From NCBI RefSeq assembly GCF_001905095.1, contig NZ_LWLS01000127.1, forward strand, positions 62,001 through 126,000: 64,000 bases of DNA. The letters are read 5' to 3'. This document shows positions 38,737 through 45,208 of the stretch, one piece after another. The stretch comes from Micromonospora sp. CB01531. GTDB taxonomy: Bacteria; Actinomycetota; Actinomycetes; Mycobacteriales; Micromonosporaceae. The notes beneath the pieces are model-generated. The model did no database searches, was not told where the DNA came from, and was given only the letters and a program-made list of their open reading frames with translations. The first letter of the stretch is position 1; each line of letters starts with the position of its first letter. The position numbers were made by a program, and so were the translations under genes.

Positions 38737-39174
38737 GTGTCTTTCCAGTTCGCCAAGCCGACCGGTGGTTCGTCCTTCTTCAAGCCGGGCGACCACATGA
38801 ACGACCTCGCCCTCCTGGTGGAGGCCAAGTCGATCGCCAAGAACCGGCCGCACACCTACCAGGGTCGTACCTCCACCCGTGACGAGGTGATGGCGGACAT
38901 CACCGTCTTCGGCACGCTGGAGTCCCTGGAGAAGGGGCAGCCGACCGCCGTCCTCAAGAACGTGAAGGTCGCCCACGCCATGCTCTGCTCCGACCTGGAG
39001 GACAGCATCGGCCAGCCCTTCCTCGGCGTGGTCCGCAAGACCCCGACCGCCGGCGGCTCGGGCTACGTGTTCCGGCCGGTCGACCCGACCACCGAGGGCC
39101 AGGTCGCGGGCTACTACCAGCAGCGCGAGGCGGCCATCACCGCGGCCGTCGCTGACGCGCCGTCGTTCGACTGA
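38737..39174 (+). CDS. Possible single-strand DNA-binding protein
   Basis: 145 residues, GTG behind GAGGAG. Begins VSFQFAKPTGGSSFFKPGDH, then a beta-rich middle (RDEVMADITVFGTLESLEKG) and an acidic-aromatic end (DAPSFD) like SSB tails. Position before the helicase-like gene agrees. OB-fold identity is inferred from pattern only. Confidence 0.6.
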   Translation: MSFQFAKPTGGSSFFKPGDHMNDLALLVEAKSIAKNRPHTYQGRTSTRDEVMADITVFGTLESLEKGQPTAVLKNVKVAHAMLCSDLEDSIGQPFLGVVRKTPTAGGSGYVFRPVDPTTEGQVAGYYQQREAAITAAVADAPSFD

Positions 39175-39201
39175 ACCACCAACCCGAGGAGGCTGTAGCA
39201 G

Positions 39202-40038
39202 TTGCTGACCGCTGGTAGGTCCCTGGCACTGCACGCCGAGTCCGGTCGTGAACTTCCCCGGGTGGCGGCATTCGAGGCGCTGTATGCGCGTGGATGCCGC
39301 CCCCGGCACGGGGAGGTCATCATGGTGGCCGGTCGTTCCGGCACGCAGAAGTCGGGCTTCGCCCTGTTCTGGGTGGCGCAGATGAACCTGCCCACCCTGT
39401 ACTTCAGCGCCGACATGAGCGCGTTCACCGCCAGCTCCCGGCTCGCCAGCATGGCGACCGGCGACACCACCGAGGTGGTCGAGAAGGGCATGGCGATGGG
39501 CGGCAGGTATCGGCAGAAGTACCTCGACGCCCTGGCCGACAACCGCATCACCTTCAGCTTCGGCTCGCCTATCAACTGGCAGGCGGTCGACGAGGAGCTG
39601 GAGGCATACATCGAGCTGCACGACCGGTACCCCGAGGTCATTGTCTTCGACAACCTCATGGACTTCGACGGTGCCGAGTCGGACTACACCGAGCAGATGT
39701 CGGTGATGTCGATGTCCACCGAGCTGGCCCGCAACACCGGGGCCACGACGATCATCCTTCACCACGCGAGCGACAAGTCCTGGGAAGCCAAGAGCGACCC
39801 GTGGGCGCCACCGTCTCGCGACCAGGTGAAGGGCGGCCTGTCGGAGAAGCCTGAGCTGTCGCTGTCCGTGGCGCTCGACCCGAACACGATGGAGTACCGG
39901 GTCGCCACGATCAAGCAGCGCATGGGCCCATCCGATCCGACGGCCCGAAAGTACGCGGTCATGTACTGCGAGCCCGAGCTGACCCGCTTCCACTCCACTC
40001 CCCCGTCCCACCGTGCTCGTTCTCTGGAGGTCGTGTAA
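39202..40038 (+). CDS. RecA/DnaB-like ATPase (helicase-type)
   Basis: 278 residues, TTG start behind GAGGAGG. Walker A AGRSGTQKS (43-51), Walker B VIVFDNLMDF (about 148-157), and a later TTIILHHASD typical of DnaB-like and RepA-like P-loop ATPases; RDQVKGGLSE is the nucleotide-sensing end. No separate primase or N-terminal domain. Likely the replicative helicase or its loader for the phage. Confidence 0.82.
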   Translation: MLTAGRSLALHAESGRELPRVAAFEALYARGCRPRHGEVIMVAGRSGTQKSGFALFWVAQMNLPTLYFSADMSAFTASSRLASMATGDTTEVVEKGMAMGGRYRQKYLDALADNRITFSFGSPINWQAVDEELEAYIELHDRYPEVIVFDNLMDFDGAESDYTEQMSVMSMSTELARNTGATTIILHHASDKSWEAKSDPWAPPSRDQVKGGLSEKPELSLSVALDPNTMEYRVATIKQRMGPSDPTARKYAVMYCEPELTRFHSTPPSHRARSLEVV

Positions 40039-40046
40039 CTGTGAGC
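40031..40046 (+). promoter_or_regulatory. Stoperator-like site
   Basis: Plus-strand copy TCGTGTAACTGTGAGC; contains the GTG start at 40041. Confidence 0.75.
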
Positions 40047-41285
40047 AAGAAGGCGCTCGACCTGTTCGCGGGTGCGGGTGGCTGGGACGTGGCGGCCGAG
40101 GCGTTGGGCTGGCAGGTCGACGGCGTGGAGATCATGCCCGAGGCCAAGGCCACCCGCGCTGCGGCCGGGCTGCGGACGATCGCCGACGACGTCCGCTACG
40201 TCGACCCGGCACCAGGTGAGTACGACGTGCTGATCGCCAGCCCGCCGTGCCAGACCTTCAGCATGGCTGGCCGGGGAGCTGGTCGGGAGGCGCTCGACGC
40301 GGTGCTGGCTGGCGTCGCCCAGTACGCCGCCGGCCTCCGGCCCACCTACGAGGAGCTGACCGCGTCGACCGGCGACGAGCGCACCGCCCTGGTGCTGGAG
40401 CCGTTGCGGGTGGTCCTGTCTTCCATGCCCACCTACGTGGCGTGGGAGCAGGTGCCCACCGTCCTGCCTGTGTGGGAGGCGTGCGCTGAGGTGCTGCGCA
40501 CCGCGGGCTACTCGGTGGTGACGGGCAACCTGAACGCCGAGCAGTTCGGGGTACCGCAGACCCGCAAGCGGGCGATCCTGGTGGCCCGGCGCGACGGAAA
40601 GCCGGCGGCCCTGCCGAAGGCCACGCACTCCCGCTACTACGGCCACACCCCGGAGAAGCTGGACACTGACGTCGAGCCCTGGGTCAGCATGGCCGAGGCG
40701 CTGGACTGGATCGACGAGGCGTACGTCGGCTTCCCCCGCCGGGTCCAGGAAGGCAAGGACGACATCCCCGTCGTGCTCAACGGCGTGGCCTACCGGCAGC
40801 GCGACCTGCGCTCGGGCAACCGCCCGGCGCCCGTCATCACCAGCAAGGCGCGGTCCTGGTCGCACTTCAGCCCGGCGGGTGCGGTGAAGCGGATGGGTGC
40901 GGGCATGGTCGAGCGGTACGGCGAGCGGCCGGGTCGTTCGGTCAACGCCCCCTCCTTCACGATCCGCGCTTCCGCCGGCCGCAACGAGCCGGGTGGTTTC
41001 GTGTGGGCGCTGCGCAACGGCAACCAGGCGAAGGCGTGCGTGCGGGACGCCAACCAGCCTGCCGGGACTCTGTTCTTCGGCAAGCGCACGAACACGGTCA
41101 CGTGGGAGCGGGGCGCGGAGGTGCGCAAGATGACGGTCGGTGAGGCCGCCGCCCTCCAGACCTTCCCTGCTGACTTCCCCTTTCAGGGGTGCATGTCGAA
41201 GCAGTTCTTGCAGGTCGGCAACGCTGTGCCTCCCCTGCTCGCGCTGGCTGTATTGAGATCCGCAACGGAGGACGTGTTACTGTGA
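40041..41285 (+). CDS. C5 cytosine DNA methyltransferase (early operon, orphan)
   Basis: 414 residues. Motif I DLFAGAGGWD, motif IV SPPCQTFSMAG with the catalytic Cys, motif VI altered to WEQVPTV (usual ENV), VIII TRKRAILVARR, X QVGNAVPPLLAL. It should methylate phage DNA, protecting it from host restriction. No nuclease partner lies beside it, in contrast to the methylase at 47597. Confidence 0.92.
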   Translation: MSKKALDLFAGAGGWDVAAEALGWQVDGVEIMPEAKATRAAAGLRTIADDVRYVDPAPGEYDVLIASPPCQTFSMAGRGAGREALDAVLAGVAQYAAGLRPTYEELTASTGDERTALVLEPLRVVLSSMPTYVAWEQVPTVLPVWEACAEVLRTAGYSVVTGNLNAEQFGVPQTRKRAILVARRDGKPAALPKATHSRYYGHTPEKLDTDVEPWVSMAEALDWIDEAYVGFPRRVQEGKDDIPVVLNGVAYRQRDLRSGNRPAPVITSKARSWSHFSPAGAVKRMGAGMVERYGERPGRSVNAPSFTIRASAGRNEPGGFVWALRNGNQAKACVRDANQPAGTLFFGKRTNTVTWERGAEVRKMTVGEAAALQTFPADFPFQGCMSKQFLQVGNAVPPLLALAVLRSATEDVLL

Positions 41286-41287
41286 GC
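41272..41287 (+). promoter_or_regulatory. Stoperator-like site
   Basis: Plus-strand copy ACGTGTTACTGTGAGC; contains the GTG start at 41282. Confidence 0.75.
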
Positions 41288-41671
41288 GAAGTAGCGAAGC
41301 GCAACAAGGCCAACCGGCGCAAGGGCGCGCAGTGGCAGACCGACTTCCGCGAGGGCATGCGGGGCGAGGGCTTCGACGTCGAGACCCTGGCCCTGGCAGG
41401 CAAGGAAGACGAGGGCGACACGGTGGTGAAGGACCCGAAGGGCTTCTTCAACCCGGCGATCATCCTCGTCGAGCAGAAGAACGCGGCCAAGTTCGAGCCG
41501 TCGACCTTCGTCAAGGAGGCCGAGGCCGAGTGGAAGAACTACGCCAAGCACCGGGGCCTGGACCCCGCGACCATCCTGCCCGTCGCCGTCGTCAAGCGGC
41601 GCGGTCACGGCTGGCGCAAGGCGTACGTGCTGACCACGGTCGAGCACATCTTCGGGCTGGTGGAGCCGTGA
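41282..41671 (+). CDS. Hjc-like Holliday junction resolvase
   Basis: 129 residues, GTG within the regulatory site. Pattern GAQWQTDFREGMRGEGFDVE, then GDTVVKDP and ILVEQKN gives the Glu, Asp and E-x-K residues of a PD-(D/E)XK resolvase; a basic segment follows. Works on branched DNA from replication or recombination. Confidence 0.78.
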   Translation: MSEVAKRNKANRRKGAQWQTDFREGMRGEGFDVETLALAGKEDEGDTVVKDPKGFFNPAIILVEQKNAAKFEPSTFVKEAEAEWKNYAKHRGLDPATILPVAVVKRRGHGWRKAYVLTTVEHIFGLVEP

Positions 41672-41814
41672 GGCGGCTGACCAACCAGGAGCGCAAGGCC
41701 CTGGTCGACTTCATCGCCGACGCGGAGCGGGAAGCCGAGGCGCGGGGCGAGGAGTACTGGGGCTCGAACAAGATCCGCGACGTCGAGGTGGAGCTGGGGG
41801 TGAAGCGGGAGTGA
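41668..41814 (+). CDS. Small hypothetical protein, 48 residues
   Basis: GTG overlapping the resolvase stop. Helical (RKALVDFIADAEREAEARGE, then NKIRDVEVELGVK). Also overlaps the next start. No family. Confidence 0.58.
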   Translation: MRRLTNQERKALVDFIADAEREAEARGEEYWGSNKIRDVEVELGVKRE

Positions 41815-42197
41815 CCGAGGAGCGGCCTGCCCTCACGGCGGTACTCGACCACTATGGAGTCCAGTACCACCCTTACAAGGTGCGGCAGATGGTGCGCTGT
41901 CCGCTCCAGGACGAGGACAGGACGCCGTCGATGTCGATCGACACGGACCGCGAGCTGTGGAACTGCCACTCCTGCGGCAAGGGTGGGGACAGCTACGCAC
42001 TGCTCATGGAGAAGGAGGGGATCAACTATGTCGGAGCGCGAGCCCTTGCGGCCTCTCTCCACCTCGCAGCGGGAGGCGCTGGAGGAAGCGACAGCGGCGT
42101 ATCAGGGTCAGCTTACGGCGGACGTCGCAAGGTACCTGCTCGGTCGGGGGATCGAAAAGCAGGAGGCGGATACGTACCGGCTTGGCGTCGTAAGTGA
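41811..42197 (+). CDS. Primase zinc-finger subunit (CHC2-like)
   Basis: 128 residues, GTG overlapping the previous stop. VRCPLQDEDRTPSMSID and LWNCHSCGKGGDSYALL are the CHC2 zinc ribbon of DnaG primases, but the His normally in CPxH is Gln (CPLQ). The tail is Gly/Lys/Arg-rich and ends YVPAWRRK. Its last 170 bases overlap, in another frame, the start of the TOPRIM gene, so the primase is encoded as two proteins. Confidence 0.82.
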   Translation: MTEERPALTAVLDHYGVQYHPYKVRQMVRCPLQDEDRTPSMSIDTDRELWNCHSCGKGGDSYALLMEKEGINYVGARALAASLHLAAGGAGGSDSGVSGSAYGGRRKVPARSGDRKAGGGYVPAWRRK

Positions 42198-42699
42198 CCC
42201 CTACCCGGGCCACTCCAAGTACCGGGGGATGCTCGCCATCCCCTACCTCGACAAGCACGGCCAGGCGCTGAGCATCCGGTTCCGCTGCCTGGAGGAGCAC
42301 AAGTGCCGGGACTTCTGGCACGGCAAGTACAACACCATCGAGGGCGAGCAGGCGCGCTGCTTCAACATCGGCGCGATCTTCCGCGCTGGCGACGAGCTGC
42401 ACGTGACGGAGGGCGAGTTCGACGCCGTCATCCTCAACAAGATCGGGCTGCCCGCGGTGGCCTTCCCCGGGTCGGACAACTTCAAGTCCCGGCACCGACG
42501 GATGCTCGCCGGCTTCTCGCGGATCTGGGTCTGGGGAGACCCGGACGACGCGGGCGCCAAGTTCACCAACAAGATCAGCCGCGCTCTGCGGCAGGCCAAG
42601 GGTCTGCGGCTGCGCGACGGAGACGTGACCGACACCTACATGGCAGGCGGGGAGCAGGCCCTGCTGGACATCCTTCGAGAGGGGAAGCCCAACCAGTGA
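42028..42699 (+). CDS. DnaG-like primase TOPRIM subunit
   Basis: 223 residues starting at ATG 42028 behind GAAGGAGGGG. N-terminal segment TADVARYLLGRGIEKQEADT matches the primase core N-subdomain; TOPRIM residues are in LHVTEGEFDAVIL (Glu) and WVWGDPDDAGAKF (DxD). Makes primers with the zinc subunit encoded by the overlapping upstream gene. Confidence 0.87.
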   Translation: MSEREPLRPLSTSQREALEEATAAYQGQLTADVARYLLGRGIEKQEADTYRLGVVSDPYPGHSKYRGMLAIPYLDKHGQALSIRFRCLEEHKCRDFWHGKYNTIEGEQARCFNIGAIFRAGDELHVTEGEFDAVILNKIGLPAVAFPGSDNFKSRHRRMLAGFSRIWVWGDPDDAGAKFTNKISRALRQAKGLRLRDGDVTDTYMAGGEQALLDILREGKPNQ

Positions 42700-43067
42700 T
42701 CATCGACGAGACCAACGCCGCCGCGATCAAGACCTTCAACGACATCAACGACGTGCTGCGGGAGGTCCGCTCCGAGCGGTACGCCCAGGACGCCCAGTGG
42801 GGCACGCAGGACCACCCGATGCTCCCGGCGCAGGGCATGGAGTGGATCTACGTGGACAACTACCGGCACGACGCCGAGCAGTGGAAGGTCACCAACGGCT
42901 ACCGCAACGAGAACGGCGCGCTGGCCTGGGACGGCATCCTGCTGGAGGAGGTCTACGAGGCGCTGTCCGAGACCGATCCGGCCAAGCGTGAGGCCGAGCT
43001 GGTCCAGGTCGCCGCCGTCGCGGTGGCCGCCGTGCAGTCCAGCCGGCGGGCGCGGGGCCTGGCGTGA
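42696..43067 (+). CDS. MazG-like nucleotide pyrophosphohydrolase
   Basis: 123 residues, GTG overlapping the primase stop. LLEEVYEALSETDPAKREAE and ELVQVAAVAVAAVQ give the ExxE and ExxxA spacing of MazG-type all-alpha NTP pyrophosphohydrolases. The N-terminus (VRSERYAQDAQWGTQDHPML) is typical of phage versions. Confidence 0.75.
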   Translation: MIIDETNAAAIKTFNDINDVLREVRSERYAQDAQWGTQDHPMLPAQGMEWIYVDNYRHDAEQWKVTNGYRNENGALAWDGILLEEVYEALSETDPAKREAELVQVAAVAVAAVQSSRRARGLA

Positions 43068-43279
43068 GCGAGCTGCCCGGCAAGCCGGGGCCCAGGCTGA
43101 AGGCGGCATGGGATGCCCTGCCCGAGGCGTGGCGACCGGTGCTCCGGTCTCACCTGTTCGGCGAGACGAGCGCGGAGTGGCTGGCCGACTGGTTCACCAG
43201 GGCTGGTACCCCGGTCTCCGCGAGCACCATCCGCACGTACAGACGATCCCTTCAACGACGCGAGGACGTGTTACTTTGA
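43064..43279 (+). CDS. Small HTH-like protein
   Basis: 71 residues, GTG overlapping the previous stop. ETSAEWLADWFTRAGTPVSA and STIRTYRRSLQ look like a helix-turn-helix of the RstB/IS-resolvase kind. A possible DNA-binding regulator; last codons overlap the next start and the stoperator-like site. Confidence 0.62.
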   Translation: MSELPGKPGPRLKAAWDALPEAWRPVLRSHLFGETSAEWLADWFTRAGTPVSASTIRTYRRSLQRREDVLL

Positions 43280-43281
43280 GC
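43266..43281 (+). promoter_or_regulatory. Stoperator-like site
   Basis: Plus-strand copy ACGTGTTACTTTGAGC; contains the TTG start at 43276 and the end of the upstream gene. Confidence 0.75.
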
Positions 43282-44460
43282 GATGACCTGCTGAAGGAGC
43301 TGCTCGACAAGCCGGTCGGGCCCGAGATCCCGGCCAGGAAGACCAACCCTGAGCGCGACTTCACCAAGCAGGTCGAGGTCACGGGCGACGTCGCTGCGGT
43401 GACGGTGCGGGGTCCGCAGGATGAGGTGACCGAGGAAGCTGCGGTCGCCCACCTGCGGGCCCAGGGCCTCGACCCTGCGGCCTGGGTCGCCACCGGCTTC
43501 CGCTCCTCGGAGTGGACGATGGCCAACGGTGATGTCGGGACCAGCACCCGCTTCACCTTCGCCCGGCAGGGCTCGGCCGAAGCCGAGCGCCCGAACCTCG
43601 ACGAGCTGGTCGCCGAGATCAAGACCTACATGCCGAGCTACGTCCGGCCGCAGGGTGACCACGGCTTCATCGTCTCGCTCGGCGACATGCAGTTCGGGAA
43701 GATCGACGGCGACGGCGTGGAGGGCACGCTGGCCCGGACGGTCGACTGCCTGAACAAGGCGGCCGACCTGCTGTACGCCTACCGCGAGCGGTTCGACATC
43801 GGGCACGTGCACATCGCCTGGCTGGGTGACCACATCGAGGGCTTCCAGTCGCAGGGCGGGGCCAACGTGTGGCGCACCCCGCTGACCCTGAACGAACAGA
43901 TCCGGCTGACCCGGCGGGTGATGCTCCACGCGCTGACCACCTTCGCCCCGCTGGCCGAGCGGCTGACGATGGCCGCGGTGCCCGGCAACCACGGCGAGGC
44001 GGTGCGGTTCGCGGGCAAGGGGATCACCCGGTACGACGACAGCCACGACACCGAGTCCCTGATCGCGGTCGCCGACGCGGCCAGCCTCAACCCCGAGGCG
44101 TTCCGCCACGTCGAGTTCTTCGTCCCGCAGACGGACGAGCTGACCGTGGTGCTGGACGTAGCCGGGACGGTGGTCGCCCACGCCCACGGCCACCAGTGGC
44201 GCCCAGGCAAGCACTTCGACTGGTGGAAGGGGCAGGCGTTCAACAAGGCCAGCGCGATGCACCAGGCGGACCTGCTCCTGGCAGGCCACCTGCACCACGA
44301 GCACGTCGACAGCGACGGGCCCCGCACCTTCATCCAGCCGCCGGCGATGGAGAGCGAGTCGACCTGGTGGCGGCACAGGAAGGGCACGACGGGTGCGCCG
44401 GGACTGATCGTGGCGGTCACCAAGGACGGACGTACGGACATCAAGGAGGTGGTTCGGTGA
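43276..44460 (+). CDS. Metallophosphatase, DNA repair exonuclease-like
   Basis: 394 residues, TTG start. After a 130-residue N-terminal domain, calcineurin-like motifs appear: SLGDMQFGKIDG, WLGDHIEGFQ, VPGNHGEAVRF, HAHGHQW and LLAGHLHHEHVD, supplying metal ligands in the usual order. Related phage proteins are annotated as MRE11/SbcD-like or metallophosphoesterases. A nuclease role in replication fits the context. Confidence 0.83.
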   Translation: MSDDLLKELLDKPVGPEIPARKTNPERDFTKQVEVTGDVAAVTVRGPQDEVTEEAAVAHLRAQGLDPAAWVATGFRSSEWTMANGDVGTSTRFTFARQGSAEAERPNLDELVAEIKTYMPSYVRPQGDHGFIVSLGDMQFGKIDGDGVEGTLARTVDCLNKAADLLYAYRERFDIGHVHIAWLGDHIEGFQSQGGANVWRTPLTLNEQIRLTRRVMLHALTTFAPLAERLTMAAVPGNHGEAVRFAGKGITRYDDSHDTESLIAVADAASLNPEAFRHVEFFVPQTDELTVVLDVAGTVVAHAHGHQWRPGKHFDWWKGQAFNKASAMHQADLLLAGHLHHEHVDSDGPRTFIQPPAMESESTWWRHRKGTTGAPGLIVAVTKDGRTDIKEVVR

Positions 44461-44762
44461 GCGCGGACTGGACTGTGCTGGAGATCCCCGGCGTCGAGGG
44501 AGTCGCCCGCAAGGCGGCGGCCAAGGTCGCATCCGATTATGAAAGTGTGAGCGGCCTCGTCGACAAGGACGACCTGCACCAGGAGGCGCTGATCCTGCTG
44601 GCCACCCACGGGGAGCGGGTTCGCCGGTACGTGGAGGGGCCGGACGGACTGGGCGGGCTGTACCACGACCTGCTGATGGACCTGATCAACAAGGTCACCC
44701 CCCTCGCCAAGCGGGCCATCCGCACCCACTCCTACGAGGCGGTGCGCGAGGCCAGCGAGTGA
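44457..44762 (+). CDS. Small protein with sigma-region-2-like segment
   Basis: 101 residues, GTG overlapping the previous stop. KDDLHQEALILLATHGERVR resembles the conserved DxxQE start of sigma region 2. A stoperator-like copy is inside the gene (44537-44552). With the next gene it might form a split sigma factor; weak evidence. Confidence 0.6.
   Translation: MSADWTVLEIPGVEGVARKAAAKVASDYESVSGLVDKDDLHQEALILLATHGERVRRYVEGPDGLGGLYHDLLMDLINKVTPLAKRAIRTHSYEAVREASE
44537..44552 (+). promoter_or_regulatory. Stoperator-like site inside a gene
   Basis: Plus-strand copy TTATGAAAGTGTGAGC within the coding region of 44457-44762. Confidence 0.6.
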
Positions 44763-45208
44763 GTCGCTACGACAGGCCCCTGGTGGAGCAGCTTCTGCCA
44801 GGGGTCTGGGACTCCGACTACGCCTACGGCATGGAGAACCCCGAGGCTCCCCGACCGGTGACCGGCTGCTCGGTCCACGCCCGCCGGGACGGCTCGCCTC
44901 GCGAGGACTGTGCCTGCTGCGACCCCTCGGGGCGCAAGGCGACGACCAACCCGAAGAGGGGCAACACCCACTACGCCCACCTGGCCGACATCCACGCCGC
45001 CTGGCGGCACGGGCAGCTCACGTTGAAGGAGCGCCGGGCGGTGTTCATGCGCTACGGCCTGGGCTTGACGCAGCGCGAGATCGGGCTGCACGAGGGCATC
45101 ACCAAGCAGTCCGCCGAGGAGCGGATCTCCCGTGGAGTCGGGCGGCTGGTGGCGCACCTCAACGGTGACGAATGTGAAAGTGACAGCGAGGAGAGCAACA
45201 CCCCGTGA
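44759..45208 (+). CDS. Sigma-region-4-like HTH protein
   Basis: 149 residues, GTG overlapping the upstream stop. A Cys-rich middle (GSPREDCACCDPSGRK) is followed by LTLKERRAVFMRYGLGLTQR and EIGLHEGITKQSAEERISRG, which matches sigma region 4 (ALxxRERxVlxLRyxxGlTxxEIAxxLgiS). May act as a late-gene activator. A stoperator-like copy lies in its last codons (45172-45187). Confidence 0.7.
   Translation: MSRYDRPLVEQLLPGVWDSDYAYGMENPEAPRPVTGCSVHARRDGSPREDCACCDPSGRKATTNPKRGNTHYAHLADIHAAWRHGQLTLKERRAVFMRYGLGLTQREIGLHEGITKQSAEERISRGVGRLVAHLNGDECESDSEESNTP
45172..45187 (+). promoter_or_regulatory. Stoperator-like site
   Basis: Plus-strand copy ATGTGAAAGTGACAGC ahead of the ribonucleotide reductase gene. 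Confidence 0.65.
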
